The notes under the pieces were generated by a model, which was given only the letters and a program-made list of their open reading frames with translations, did no database searches and was not told where the DNA came from. Positions 6,622 through 16,047 of a DNA stretch of 64,000 nucleotides are shown here, piece by piece. Each line of letters starts with the position of its first letter. The first letter of the stretch is position 1. The position numbers and the translations under genes are program-made. This DNA comes from Chryseobacterium indologenes (GTDB lineage: Bacteria; Bacteroidota; Bacteroidia; Flavobacteriales; Weeksellaceae), in assembly GCA_016025055.1 (NCBI GenBank), contig CP065590.1, positions 1,860,001 to 1,924,000 of the forward strand, in the 5' to 3' direction.

Positions 6622-8201
6622 ATGCATACCGTCTTACCCTTCTTTCTGGCCATGATTGCTGCCGTGGTATTATTGAACCTCTGGGCAACCAAACTGAAAA
6701 TTGCCTATCCCATTTTACTGGTTGTGTTTGGCCTGCTGGTCAGTTTTGTACCCGGGTTACCTACCGTAAAAATTAATCCTGATCTCATCTTTTTTATTTT
6801 CCTGCCGCCTTTATTATTTGAGGCGTCATGGTCGATTTCCTTTAAAGAAATGAAAAGATGGTGGAGGATTATAGGGAGTTTTGCCTTTCTGGTTGTCTTT
6901 TTTACTGCTTTGTCGGTTGCCGTTGTGTCCAACTATTTTATTCCCGGGTTCAGTATTGCACTGGGATTTTTGCTGGGGGAATTGTCTCTCCGCCAGATGC
7001 TGTAAGTACCGGTGCTATTATGAAATTCGTGAAAATTCCAAAAACGACTGCTGCCATTCTGGAAGGAGAAAGTTTGTTAAATGATGCTTCTTCCCTCATC
7101 ATTTTCCGTTTTGCGCTAATAGCTGTGGGAACAGGACAGTTTGTCTGGCAGGAAGCATCTCTTACTTTTGTATGGATGATTGTTGGTGGAGCCGGCCTTG
7201 GATTATTACTTGCCTGGATTTTTGTGCAGATTCATAAACGCTTGCCTACAGATGCTGCTTCAGATATTGCATTGACTCTTATCGAGCCTTATCTGATGTA
7301 TTGGCTGGCAGAGCAGTTCCATAGTTCAGGGGTATTGGCTGTGGTGTGTGGAGGTCTGTATATGTCGGGTAAAAGATTGATTTTTTTAAGCAGTACGAGC
7401 CGGATAAGGGGATACAGTGTTTGGGAAAGTTTTGTGTTTATTCTGAACGGAATTGTATTTTTAATCATCGGCCTGGAACTTCCCGAAATTGTAGGCGGAT
7501 TACGCTCGGAAGGAATTCCTTTAAAAATAGCCATTAATTACGGAGTAATAGTAACGGGTATCCTTATTGCTGCCCGAATCATAAGTTCTTACGCGGCAAT
7601 GCTTGCGACCATCATTTTCCGCCCGGGTGTAGCTCCCCGTGCTTCCTCAAACAGAAGGCGCCTGATGATGCCTCTTATACTGGGCTGGACAGGGATGAGG
7701 GGCGTGGTTTCGCTGGCAGCCGCACTGGCTATTCCTATTAGCCTAAATGGGGCTCCTTTTCCCAATAGAAATCTTATTTTGTTTATCACTTTTGTCGTTA
7801 TATTGCTTACTCTTCTGGTTCAGGGGCTCACATTGCCTTATATTATAAGATTCGGACATGTATTTGATGATTTTATGGATGAAGAAAAAGAAGAGAAAGC
7901 CCGTCAGGACATTAAACTTAAATTAAAACAGCATGTTTATCATTTCCTTAAAAATAAACATGAAAATGAACTGCAAAGTCATGCCGGTCTTGAACGGATG
8001 CTAAAACATTGGGAAGAAAAAAATAAAGCCAACGACACGGAATGGATGAGTGAAAAAAATAAAGTGATTTTTCTTGAAATGCTTGAAAGCCAGAGGCAAT
8101 TTCTTTCAGAGTTGAATAAAGATGTTTCCGTCAATGAGGAAATTATCCGCCATCAGTTGTACCAAATAGATCTGGAGGAGGAGCGTTTGAGGATGATTTA
8201 A
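6622..8201 (+). pseudogene. Na+/H+ antiporter (CPA1/NhaP type), one frameshift
   Basis: About 526 aa when joined. Roughly 12 membrane helices start at MHTVLPFFLAMIAAVVLLNLW. The CPA1 motifs are FFIFLPPLLFEASW and, after the break, GGIVSPPDAVSTGAI and LEGESLLNDASSL (the ND of the ion site). A soluble charged tail of about 120 residues follows (EEKEEKARQDIKLKLKQHVYHF). It would exchange cytosolic Na+ for protons. The frame breaks at the G5 run 6975-6979; a sixth G gives LLGGIVSPPDA, the expected family sequence. Probably a sequencing deletion. Ends at a strong bidirectional terminator. Confidence 0.85.
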
Positions 8202-8233
8202 TTTTTAAGGATAGTCGGTAGAAATCACCAATA

Positions 8234-8276
8234 TATATAGAATAAGCCACCGGCTATCGGTGGTCTATTCTATATA
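8234..8276. terminator. Bidirectional terminator between converging genes
   Basis: Long hairpin with CCACCG/CGGTGG core (8247-8252/8258-8263) extended by TATATAGAATA on the left and its complement on the right. It sits between the antiporter (+) and the YdeI-like gene (-). Confidence 0.75.
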
Positions 8277-8299
8277 CAAGTTTCATGTTGCTTCTTTGT

Positions 8300-8911
8300 T
8301 TATTTTCTTTCATACTTCCAGTTTCTTCCTTTCCCTTCAGCAATCCATTCCAAAGCCTGTTCCATTCTTTTATTTCTGGTAGCCTCTGTTTTGGCTTCCG
8401 TAATCCAGGTAATGTATTCTTTTCTGAAGGAGGGCGATCCATTTTTAAAAACATCCAGAGCTTTTTCATGGGCGTTCAGTGCAGTCTGAAAATAGTCCGG
8501 AATTTCTATCTCCGTTTTGGACGGAGCGGCTTTCTTCATGGTAATCCCCATATCTGTAAGTTCCATAGCCTCTTTAATAGCTTTTTTAAGCTGAGGTTTG
8601 GATGGAAGATCTTCAGTTCGGGTAATTTTTCCAAGGCTGAACATCGAATTCTTTTCAATATTCTGCGTGATCTCCTGCATGGTTTTCATTTCCTTTTCCA
8701 GCCAGAATCCAAAGGTGCAATGCTGTTTGAAAGAAGCCATAGCACATAGATTTTTCCCTTTATAGATAAAGTGCGGAAAACTCCATTTCATTGTTTCTTC
8801 CACATCGGGACAGAACTCGTGAACGGTTTCCCGGATATACTGTAAAACCGGCTTTGCGAAATCCTGTGATTTTTCGATATACGCATCAATTTTTGAACTG
8901 TATTTTTCCAT
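8300..8911 (-). CDS. YdeI/OmdA family protein (DUF1801 + YdeI domains)
   Basis: 203 aa. The N-terminal half fits DUF1801 (YIRETVHEFCPDVEETMKWSFPHFIYKGKNLC). The C-terminal half fits the bacteriocin-protection YdeI/OmpD-associated domain (IPDYFQTALNAHEKALDVFKNGSPSFRKEYITWI). YdeI proteins were linked to resistance to membrane-active peptides in enterobacteria; the molecular role is unclear. Cytosolic. Its ATG lies 4 bp after the stop of the serine hydrolase gene, so the two are co-transcribed. Confidence 0.85.
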   Translation of the reverse strand: MEKYSSKIDAYIEKSQDFAKPVLQYIRETVHEFCPDVEETMKWSFPHFIYKGKNLCAMASFKQHCTFGFWLEKEMKTMQEITQNIEKNSMFSLGKITRTEDLPSKPQLKKAIKEAMELTDMGITMKKAAPSKTEIEIPDYFQTALNAHEKALDVFKNGSPSFRKEYITWITEAKTEATRNKRMEQALEWIAEGKGRNWKYERK

Positions 8912-8915
8912 CTTT

Positions 8916-10048
8916 TTATTGAAATAAGGATGTTGTCTCGTTAACCAGAAGTCTTACCAGGTCTGGTCTTCCTCTGTCATTTTTAGGGCTGTTGGCATAA
9001 CTTCCGGTTCTAACAATCACCATATTATGCTCAGGAACCATAATTATATATTGTCCCTGAAGACCAAGGAAATAGTAGTGTTTAATCGGATTGTCATGAT
9101 TGATCCACAGACCCATTCCATAGATCTTTTCAGATTTTTCCGTCGGGGTTCTCATCTGCTCAATAAAATCTGCGTCAAGGATCTGGTCTTCACCGACTTT
9201 ACCATTGTCCAGAAACAATTGTCCCAGTTTAGCAAAATCCCTTGCATTGGAATGAATACAGCAATACGTTTTTTCCATTCCATAATCATCTGTACTCCAT
9301 TTTGCATTTTGTTCCATACCGAGAGGAATCCAGAATTTTTCTGACAGGTAGCGTGCCAATGGTTGGGCGAGTGCTTTTTTTAAGGCAAAACCAAGCAGTT
9401 GGGTAGAGCCGCTCTGATACTCGAATTTTGTTCCCGGTTGTTCTTTAAACTTTCTTGAAAACACGGCTTTCACCAGACTTTTACCATAATAGGCCTTCGC
9501 ATTCGGGAGGAACGGATTATTATAATTTTCATCCCAATCCAGCCCGGACTCCATCTGGGCCAGATTTTTAAGACTCACCTCATTTCCGAAGGGTTTGTTT
9601 TTAAAGTCAGGGTAAAAATCAGAAAATTTAGCATCTATATTTTTAATTTTCCCTTCTTCCAGAGCTTTTCCCAAGAGCATTACGGTCACAGCCTTTTCCA
9701 TAGAAAAAGAATTGGTCTGTGACAACTGATTATAGCCGTCCCAATACTGCTCGTGCAGGATTTTACCGTTTCTGATTACCACGAAAGATGCTGTTCTTGT
9801 ATTTTTCAGCTGATCAACTAAGGTTTTAGGTAATTCTTTTTATTGTAATCCGGGTCTTCTTCCCATAGTCTTGGTTCCTCTGTAGCAATGGGATTGCTGG
9901 GGAAAAGATCTCCGTCATCAATATAGGCTCCTGATTTTCCTTTAAGGTATGTTTTCGAAATACCACTAAACAAATAGTCATATCCCAGAAAATAAGCCGC
10001 TGCGGCTCCGGCTACAGCTCCGCCTATCATATATTTTAATATCTTCAT
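8916..10048 (-). pseudogene. Beta-lactamase-related serine hydrolase, one frameshift
   Basis: About 377 aa when joined. The N-terminus has a glycine/alanine-rich membrane anchor (MIGGAVAGAAAAYFLGY). The class C beta-lactamase/DD-peptidase domain carries the SxxK nucleophile motif SMEK (in TNSFSMEKAVT), a YxS/N-like FEYQSGS and a C-terminal GLQGQYI in place of the KTG box. Substrate unknown; such proteins include esterases and peptide hydrolases. The break is in the T5 run 9837-9841 (A5 on the coding strand); a sixth A yields DYNKKELPKTLVDQLKNTRT and joins both parts. Likely a sequencing indel. Confidence 0.8.
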
Positions 10049-10132
10049 GTTGGATTGATGCTCTTTAACAAATTTAAAATAATCTGAATTTAAAAGTAGT
10101 AAAATAAGATGTAAACTCAGTCAATAAAAAAA

Positions 10133-10155
10133 GCCCTGAACAAACTGTTCAGGGC
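10133..10155 (-). terminator. Terminator of the lipoprotein gene
   Basis: Perfect stem GCCCTGAACA/TGTTCAGGGC with a 3-nt loop, followed on the minus strand by seven T. Confidence 0.85.
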
Positions 10156-10170
10156 CTGGATTTGTTACTA

Positions 10171-10989
10171 CTATTTATTGTATTCGTAAACGTAGGTGTG
10201 GGTATTTGTTCCAAATGAAGAACTTGTATATTTCATAAGCGTCTTTGTGGGATAAGCTGCACTATTAAAGGTGTGATCTGCATTAGTTTTATTATAACCG
10301 CTTACGCTCCCTGTATAATTTTCACTTCGGCTGATTAGATTATTATATGCCAACTCACCATCGCCAAGGTAAAATAGATCAATTTTTATATAACCTTTTA
10401 CATTTTTCATCGGGTGATTGGAATTATCGTAAGTATTAGCGACATTGTAGGTAGTTCCATTAAAGGTATAGCTTGTTGAGGCTATATTACCACTGTTGGT
10501 AAGATAGGCATCAACCTCAGCAAACTGAATATTCGAATGAGTTCCGGTAGATGGACTATAGGTAGAACCTTTATACTCGTTAAATTTAATGTGAGTATCA
10601 CTCAAATACTGATAGTTTTTGGTATAAATTAGCGTTCCATTATCCTTTCTGGTCACTTTTTCAGATAAGACTTTTCCGTTGGAGTAAGTGAACTCTCTCA
10701 TTTGTCTCATCGTTGCTCCTTCATATTCTTCAGTTTTTACAATATTGTCACCATTGTAGGTATAAACTGTTTTTTCATTGTCTGTAGCACTGTAAGATTC
10801 AAGTATTTTATCTCCGTTATATTTGAATTCTAAAGTGTACACCTGGCCATCCTGCGTCGTCTCAGTAACTTTTTTTAACAGATAAGGGGTATTATCATTA
10901 TTGTTGTTATTGTCTGAAGAGTTGTCATTTGATGAAACACAGCCTACGGTCATCACCATAGCAAGAGATGAAATTATTAATTTCTTCAT
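10171..10989 (-). CDS. Hypothetical lipoprotein with YD-like repeats
   Basis: 272 aa. Lipoprotein signal MKKLIISSLAMVMTVGC, followed by an Asn/Ser-rich linker (about 20 residues) and a repetitive beta-strand body (LEFKYNGDKILESY, VYTYNGDNIVKTEEY, REFTYSNGKVLSEK). This pattern of Y-x-G-D/N-x-[IV] resembles RHS/YD-type or DUF4595-like surface lipoproteins of Flavobacteriia. Probably exposed in the outer membrane or periplasm; function unknown. Stands alone, with its own terminator. Confidence 0.8.
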   Translation of the reverse strand: MKKLIISSLAMVMTVGCVSSNDNSSDNNNNNDNTPYLLKKVTETTQDGQVYTLEFKYNGDKILESYSATDNEKTVYTYNGDNIVKTEEYEGATMRQMREFTYSNGKVLSEKVTRKDNGTLIYTKNYQYLSDTHIKFNEYKGSTYSPSTGTHSNIQFAEVDAYLTNSGNIASTSYTFNGTTYNVANTYDNSNHPMKNVKGYIKIDLFYLGDGELAYNNLISRSENYTGSVSGYNKTNADHTFNSAAYPTKTLMKYTSSSFGTNTHTYVYEYNK

Positions 10990-11070
10990 GATTATTATTT
11001 TTTTAGTTAGTTTTTAAAATCGCTCAAAAATAATAATTTTTATAATATATTCATCAAAAGCTTATAAAAA

Positions 11071-11103
11071 TAGAAAAGCCTTGACAAAATCAAGGCTTTT
11101 CTA
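11071..11103. terminator. Bidirectional terminator after glyS
   Basis: 13-bp perfect stem TAGAAAAGCCTTG/CAAGGCTTTTCTA with a 7-nt loop, AT-rich on both sides. It overlaps the end of glyS. Confidence 0.8.
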
Positions 11104-12645
11104 TTATATTTTTGAAAGTAAGTTTCTAAAATTGGTTTTCTCATCAATGATTCTTCTCAACTCTGAAACAGGAACTCTTTCCTGCTGCATTGTGTCTCTG
11201 TCTCTGATGGTCACCGTATGATCTGTTAATGAATCATGGTCAACCGTAATACAGTAAGGAGTACCAATAGCATCCTGTCTTCTGTAACGTTTACCGATGG
11301 CATCTTTTTCTTCGTAGAATAAGTTGAAATCATATTTCAGGTCATTAAAGATTTTCTCTGCGTATTCAGCTAAACCGTCTTTCTTCATCAATGGAAGGAT
11401 AGCTGCTTTAATTGGTGCTAAAGCCGGCGGTAAAGATAAAACTGTTCTTTCTGAACCGTCTTCCAATACTTCGTCTTTCAGGCAGTGTGAGAAAATAGAA
11501 AGGAATAATCTGTCTAGTCCTACAGAAGTTTCCACTACATAAGGAACATAGTTTTCATTTCTTTCAGGATCGAAGAATTGAAGTTTTCTTCCTGAGAATT
11601 TCTCATGGGCCTTCAGATCAAAGTCTGTTCTGGAGTGAATACCTTCAAGCTCCTTGAAACCGAATGGGAAGTTAAACTCAATATCTGCCGCAGCATTCGC
11701 ATAATGAGCAAGCTTCTCGTGATCATGGAATCTGTAATTGTCATTACCCAAACCTAACGCTAAGTGCCAGTTCAGACGTTTTTGTTTCCATTGTTCGTAG
11801 AATTCAAGTTCTGTACCCGGAGCTACAAAGAACTGCATTTCCATTTGTTCAAACTCACGCATTCTGAAGATAAACTGTCTCGCAACAATCTCGTTTCTAA
11901 AAGCTTTACCAATTTGGGCAATACCAAAAGGAAGCTTATGACGAGACGTTTTCTGAACGTTCAGGTAATTCACAAAAATACCCTGAGCCGTTTCCGGTCT
12001 TAAATAAAGATCCATAGCACTGTCGGCAGAAGCTCCAAGCTTAGTTCCGAACATTAAGTTGAACTGTCTTACTTCCGTCCAGTTTTTAGAACCCGTATCA
12101 GGATCAGCAATTTCAAGCTCTTCAATCAAAGCTTTTACATCCGCAAGATCTTCATTTTCCAATGATTTGGCCAATCTTGAAAGGATAGCCTCTCTCTTTG
12201 CTCTGTATTCCAGAATTTTTGGATTTGTAGCTACAAACTGGTCTTTATCAAAAGCATCCCCGAATCTCTTCGCTGCTTTTTCAATTTCTTTGTTCTCTTT
12301 ATCTTCAATTTTAGCACAATAATCTTCCACCAAAACATCTGCTCTGAAACGTTTCTTAGAATCTTTATTGTCAATCAATGGATCGTTGAAAGCATCTACG
12401 TGGCCTGATGCCTTCCATGTTGTTGGGTGCATCAAAATTGCCGAATCAATACCCACAATATTTTCGTTAAGCTGTACCATAGCCTTCCACCAGTATTGTT
12501 TGATATTATTTTTAAGTTCGGCCCCGTTCTGTCCATAATCATAAACAGCGGATAAACCATCATAGATCTCACTCGATGGGAAAATAAAACCATATTCTTT
12601 AGCGTGAGAAATCACTTTCTTGAAAACATCTTCTTGCTTTGCCAT
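11104..12645 (-). CDS. glyS: Glycyl-tRNA synthetase (class II, alpha2 type)
   Basis: 513 aa. Charges tRNA-Gly. Visible class II motifs are the FMFGTKLG-like LMFGTKLGAS, RPETAQGIFVNY, and GIAQIGKAFRNEI with FRMREFEQMEMQFF (motif 2). Motif 3 is SVGLDRLFL, and a C-terminal anticodon-binding domain follows (PPALAPIKAAILPL). Start MAKQEDVFKK at 12645 is supported by a TATTTTTG promoter element at 12665-12672; an open frame to 12702 would start upstream of that promoter. It is the homodimeric eukaryote/archaea-like type, as usual in Bacteroidetes. Confidence 0.95.
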   Translation of the reverse strand: MAKQEDVFKKVISHAKEYGFIFPSSEIYDGLSAVYDYGQNGAELKNNIKQYWWKAMVQLNENIVGIDSAILMHPTTWKASGHVDAFNDPLIDNKDSKKRFRADVLVEDYCAKIEDKENKEIEKAAKRFGDAFDKDQFVATNPKILEYRAKREAILSRLAKSLENEDLADVKALIEELEIADPDTGSKNWTEVRQFNLMFGTKLGASADSAMDLYLRPETAQGIFVNYLNVQKTSRHKLPFGIAQIGKAFRNEIVARQFIFRMREFEQMEMQFFVAPGTELEFYEQWKQKRLNWHLALGLGNDNYRFHDHEKLAHYANAAADIEFNFPFGFKELEGIHSRTDFDLKAHEKFSGRKLQFFDPERNENYVPYVVETSVGLDRLFLSIFSHCLKDEVLEDGSERTVLSLPPALAPIKAAILPLMKKDGLAEYAEKIFNDLKYDFNLFYEEKDAIGKRYRRQDAIGTPYCITVDHDSLTDHTVTIRDRDTMQQERVPVSELRRIIDEKTNFRNLLSKI

Positions 12646-12664
12646 AATTTTTACGTCTGATGTG

Positions 12665-12672
12665 CAAAAATA
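12665..12672 (-). promoter_or_regulatory. -7 element of glyS
   Basis: Minus-strand TATTTTTG fits TAnnTTTG. The start site would be about 13 nt before the ATG at 12645, which decides the start codon. Confidence 0.55.
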
Positions 12673-12749
12673 GCAATTTGGATCCAAAATCATGAGATTC
12701 AATAAAAAAAGCTGTTAATATTAGCTTATATACTTCTGTTTTTGTTTTC

Positions 12750-12854
12750 AGGAGCCGGGAACCTGCTTTCGCTACTCGCTTTTTTAGTTTCGGCGGCGGC
12801 AAAGCCGCCGCCGAAACTAAAAAAGAGCTCAGACATACCGCTCAATCAGGGCTA
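12750..12854. repeat. Flavobacterial intergenic palindromic element with GC-rich hairpin
   Basis: The core is a 22-bp perfect stem (12779-12800 / 12804-12825) made of TTTTTAGTTTCGGCGGCGGC and its complement with loop AAA, very GC-rich for this genome. The flanks GAGCCGGGAACCTGCTTTCGCT (left, shown only in part here: GAGCCGGGAACCTGC) and CCGCTCAATCAGGGCT (right) resemble a dispersed element I associate with Flavobacteriia intergenic regions. T runs flank the stem, so it may also terminate transcription between glyS and truC. No coding frame. Confidence 0.55.
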
Positions 12855-12861
12855 TTAACTT

Positions 12862-12887
12862 TCTAACGGGTTTTAAAACCCGTTAGA
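12862..12887. repeat. 26-bp perfect palindrome (intergenic hairpin)
   Basis: TCTAACGGG-TTTTAAAA-CCCGTTAGA, perfect over 26 bp. It belongs by appearance to the same class as the hairpins at 13684-13710, 31793-31827 and 53967-53997. Possible transcription terminator or dispersed repeat. Confidence 0.6.
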
Positions 12888-12955
12888 TTTAGAATGGCAA
12901 TGATCTTTCATATTTTTAAAGCTTCTCAGCGAAACAAGAATCAGCAGAAAATTTC

Positions 12956-12963
12956 TACTTTTG
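12956..12963 (+). promoter_or_regulatory. -7 element of truC, probably leaderless
   Basis: TACTTTTG followed by only CCCC before the ATG at 12968, so transcription would start at or next to the start codon. Confidence 0.5.
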
Positions 12964-12967
12964 CCCC

Positions 12968-13663
12968 ATGTTAGAAATTCTTTATCGCGACGAGTACATT
13001 ATTGCCATCAACAAACCCAGCGGACTATTGGTACACAAGTCTTTTTACGCCGGAGAAGCCGATACCTATGCTATTCAGGAACTCAGAAATCAAATCGGGC
13101 AAAAGGTATATCCTGTACATCGTTTAGACCGTAAAACTTCAGGGGTTTTGTTGTTTACCTTAGATAAAGAAACGCTTAGAATGATGAGCGAACGTTTTGC
13201 AACCCGGGAAGTGGAAAAAAAATATATCGCCATTCTGCGTGGCTGGGCGAAAGAAGAAGAAACCATTGATTATGATTTGATTAATGAAAATGAAGTGAAG
13301 CAGAATGCCATTACCTATTATCATCTTTTACAAAAATCAGAAATCGATTTACCCTTTTTAAAACATCAGACTTCAAGATATTGTTTAGTGGAAGCCATTC
13401 CTGAAACGGGACGGTTTCATCAGTTGAGAAAGCATTTCAAACATATTTTACACCCAATTTTAGGCTGTCGCAAGCACGGCTGCAATAAACAGAATAAATT
13501 GTGGCTTCAAACATTTGATATTAACAAAATGACGCTTCACGCTCATCAGTTGATTTTTAATCATCCTGTTACCAACGAAAAAATGATACTGAATGCTACA
13601 GTAGATGAAGAGTTCAAAAGAGTAGGAGATATTTTGAATTTTGACTTGAGTCAGTATTCTTAA
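12968..13663 (+). CDS. truC: tRNA pseudouridine(65) synthase TruC
   Basis: 231 aa. RluA-family pseudouridine synthase without an S4 domain. It has the catalytic motif HRLDRKTSG (Asp near residue 54), the N-terminal YIIAINKPSGLLVHKS, and the RFHQLRKHF motif late in the protein. Length and the LEILYRDEYIIAI start fit TruC, which modifies U65 in tRNA-Ile and tRNA-Asp. A TAnnTTTG element directly before the ATG suggests a leaderless mRNA. Alternative: a short RluA/RluC paralogue. Confidence 0.85.
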   Translation: MLEILYRDEYIIAINKPSGLLVHKSFYAGEADTYAIQELRNQIGQKVYPVHRLDRKTSGVLLFTLDKETLRMMSERFATREVEKKYIAILRGWAKEEETIDYDLINENEVKQNAITYYHLLQKSEIDLPFLKHQTSRYCLVEAIPETGRFHQLRKHFKHILHPILGCRKHGCNKQNKLWLQTFDINKMTLHAHQLIFNHPVTNEKMILNATVDEEFKRVGDILNFDLSQYS

Positions 13664-14042
13664 TTTGCAACGAAAGAGAAAAACTTGCCAGGGTTTTAAA
13701 CCTTGACAAGGATCCGGGGCAATCTCTGTAGCTGGTTTTTAAGCTGTTGATTAGAGATGATTATATTGAAATTCCTTTATTTAAGGCTTCCTTCGCAAAG
13801 CTTTAATGATAAATAATTTTTATTTTTCGGTCGCCAAGGCACTTCGTTCAGCAAATGAAATAGATTCTTAGCTTAGTGCAACGCCCTTGCGAACAAAAAT
13901 GTTTTCAGAATTGTCATGCTTCTTGCGATCATAGCGTTCAAAAAACCACTGAGTTTGTAGATCTTATTGGCTTTATAGATGTTGTATATAAAACATTTTG
14001 ATAAAATATCATACGGTAATTATAGATTAATTTTAAAATGAG
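13664..14042. other. Non-coding gap with hairpin and degenerate Chryseobacterium-type intergenic sequence
   Basis: No plausible gene. It starts with a 27-bp imperfect hairpin (13684-13710, CTTGCCAGGG/CCTTGACAAG). The stretch 13785-13960 contains TCGCAAAGCTTTAATGA, CGGTCGCCAAGGCACTTCG and CGCCCTTGCGAAC, phrases that I recognise as common noncoding filler downstream of genes in Chryseobacterium. I cannot verify copy number from this window. Confidence 0.4.
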
Positions 14043-14050
14043 TAATTTTG
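14043..14050 (+). promoter_or_regulatory. -7 element of pyrD
   Basis: TAATTTTG (fits TAnnTTTG), 15 bp before the ATG; predicted leader is under 10 nt. Confidence 0.5.
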
Positions 14051-14065
14051 TAAAACTTTTTTTCA

Positions 14066-15103
14066 ATGTACAAATCGCTCATTCGTCCGATTCTTTTTAA
14101 ATTCGATCCCGAGGATGTTCATCACTTTACATTTTCGATGCTTAAGAATTTTGGATTTCTTACCCAATTATTTTTCCCAAAACCTATTGAAGACAAACGT
14201 CTGGAAAGAGAAGTTTTCGGATTGAAATTTAAAAATCCAGTTGGATTGGCAGCCGGGTTTGATAAAAATGCGGTTTTATTCAATGAATTGGCAGACTTAG
14301 GATTCGGGTTTGTTGAAATCGGAACGGTGACGCCAAGAGCTCAGGCGGGAAATCCAAGAAAAAGATTGTTTCGTCTGATAGAGGATGGAGGAATCATCAA
14401 CAGAATGGGATTCAACAACGATGGTCTTGAAGCGGCCATTGAAAAACTGAAATCCAATAAGGGAAAAATAATCATCGGAGGAAACATCGGAAAAAATACA
14501 GATACAAGCCCGGAAAACTATACCCAGGATTATCTGGACTGTTTTGAAGGCCTTCATCCTCATGTAGACTATTTTGTCCTGAATGTAAGCTGCCCGAATG
14601 TAGGAAGCCACGCCAAACTTGAAGATGTGGACTATCTGCGTGAGTTGATTACGGAAGTAAAGAAAATCAATCAGTCAAAGTCTGTTCAGAAGCCAATCCT
14701 CCTGAAAATTGCTCCGGATCTTAATAACACGCAGTTGGATGAAATCGTTGAGCTGATTGCAGAAACCAAAATAGATGGAGTCATTGTTTCCAACACCTCT
14801 GTAAACAGAGAAGGATTGAAAACTTCAGCTGAAGTACTGCAACAAATAGGCAACGGCGGTTTAAGCGGAAAGCCGATTCGTGAGAGAAGTACAAAAATGA
14901 TCAGATATATCTCTGAAAAAAGCAACAGGGCGTTCCCGATCATTGGAGTAGGAGGAATTCATTCTGCAAAAGATGCGATGGAAAAGCTGGATGCAGGAGC
15001 AAGTCTTGTTCAGTTATATACCGGATTTATCTATGAAGGCCCGGAACTGATCAACGAAATTAATAAAGAGATTTTAAAAAGAGCAAGCAGATTGCCGAGA
15101 TAA
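14066..15103 (+). CDS. pyrD: Dihydroorotate dehydrogenase (quinone), class 2
   Basis: 345 aa. Oxidises dihydroorotate to orotate in pyrimidine synthesis and passes electrons to quinone at the inner membrane. Evidence: the class 2 N-terminal helix ([23 protein letters not shown]), FMN and substrate motifs [29 protein letters not shown] with the catalytic Ser (NVSCPNV), [13 protein letters not shown] and IGVGGI. Ends at a convergent terminator. Alone in its unit. Confidence 0.95.
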   Translation: MYKSLIRPILFKFDPEDVHHFTFSMLKNFGFLTQLFFPKPIEDKRLEREVFGLKFKNPVGLAAGFDKNAVLFNELADLGFGFVEIGTVTPRAQAGNPRKRLFRLIEDGGIINRMGFNNDGLEAAIEKLKSNKGKIIIGGNIGKNTDTSPENYTQDYLDCFEGLHPHVDYFVLNVSCPNVGSHAKLEDVDYLRELITEVKKINQSKSVQKPILLKIAPDLNNTQLDEIVELIAETKIDGVIVSNTSVNREGLKTSAEVLQQIGNGGLSGKPIRERSTKMIRYISEKSNRAFPIIGVGGIHSAKDAMEKLDAGASLVQLYTGFIYEGPELINEINKEILKRASRLPR

Positions 15104-15112
15104 CATGCAAAG

Positions 15113-15140
15113 GAGAGTTCAGGATCGAACTCTCTTTTAT
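15113..15140. terminator. Terminator of pyrD
   Basis: GAGAGTTC/GAACTCTC stem with a 6-nt loop followed by TTTTATTTT on the plus strand. It separates pyrD from the opposing gene. Confidence 0.75.
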
Positions 15141-16027
15141 TTTGATTTTACAACAGAGGCATTCTTACTGTCTACCGTCAGCGTATAAGCAGGTGTAGAA
15201 TAAGGTTTGGGAACTTTAAGCTGGATTATTTTTGGATCTTTGGTCCTACGTTTCTGAGTTCCGGATATCCCTTCCCGACAGCTTTCTGTGAGAAATTCTT
15301 CATAGTTCTTATAATTCCAGTCTTTGGTAAAATATAATACGCGATATCCTTTTTCCCCGTCGCTCGCACCACACATTCCACAAAAATTAAAATTAGAAAC
15401 CTCTTCGAAATAAAGCAGGACTCTGTGCCCGGAATGGTCAGATGCCGTGGATATAAGACTGTTTCCTCCCGCATGGTTGATGAAGTCAAATGTATTGATC
15501 TTTTTATGGTTGGGAAGCAGCAGATAATTGTTGTAACGGTAAATCATATCATTACCAGTGAAAAGCTTGGCGGTAGAGGTTTTTTTGTTCAGATAGAATG
15601 TACCTGAAATTGTATTCTCCTTAGGATTAGCCTGTCCGAAAATCAAGGATTCCTGAGGGAATAATTTTTGTGCTATTTCGTTGGTTTGTTCTATTTTCTG
15701 TCGTGAATTAATCTGTTCTTTAAGGTTTTTTGAACTCTGTTTTTGCTTAGACCCAAAGTTGTACAATGAAAGATTACCATAAAAATCATAAATTCCGGTC
15801 AGGGGAATTTTTTTCTGATATTTATCGTAATAATACCAGCCGTCTACATAGTGCTGATACTGGTCGCAGTCAATGATTCCTGAATAATTAAGCTGAATGG
15901 TCACAGGACTTCCTGCAATTTCTCCCTTGAAAGTCTGAGAAGAATCGGTGATTGATCTTAATTCAACCTGCTGACCGGAATAAAAAATAAAAAAATAAAG
16001 AAGAAATAAGGTAAAAGTTTTTTTCAT
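15137..16027 (-). CDS. Hypothetical secreted protein, 296 aa
   Basis: Signal peptide MKKTFTLFLLYFFIFYSGQQ. The body begins with a segment FKGEIAGSPVTIQLNY and GWYYYDKYQKKIPLTGIYD, a pattern found in exported proteins that describe glycan- or lipid-like energy strings in Bacteroidetes; I do not recognise the family. A Cys pair NFCGMCGASDGEKGYRVLYF lies in the C-terminal half. Probably periplasmic. It lies 20 bp before the end of the DUF445 gene and may be co-transcribed with it. Confidence 0.7.
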   Translation of the reverse strand: MKKTFTLFLLYFFIFYSGQQVELRSITDSSQTFKGEIAGSPVTIQLNYSGIIDCDQYQHYVDGWYYYDKYQKKIPLTGIYDFYGNLSLYNFGSKQKQSSKNLKEQINSRQKIEQTNEIAQKLFPQESLIFGQANPKENTISGTFYLNKKTSTAKLFTGNDMIYRYNNYLLLPNHKKINTFDFINHAGGNSLISTASDHSGHRVLLYFEEVSNFNFCGMCGASDGEKGYRVLYFTKDWNYKNYEEFLTESCREGISGTQKRRTKDPKIIQLKVPKPYSTPAYTLTVDSKNASVVKSK

Positions 16028-16047
16028 GGTTGATGGTCATTTGTTTT

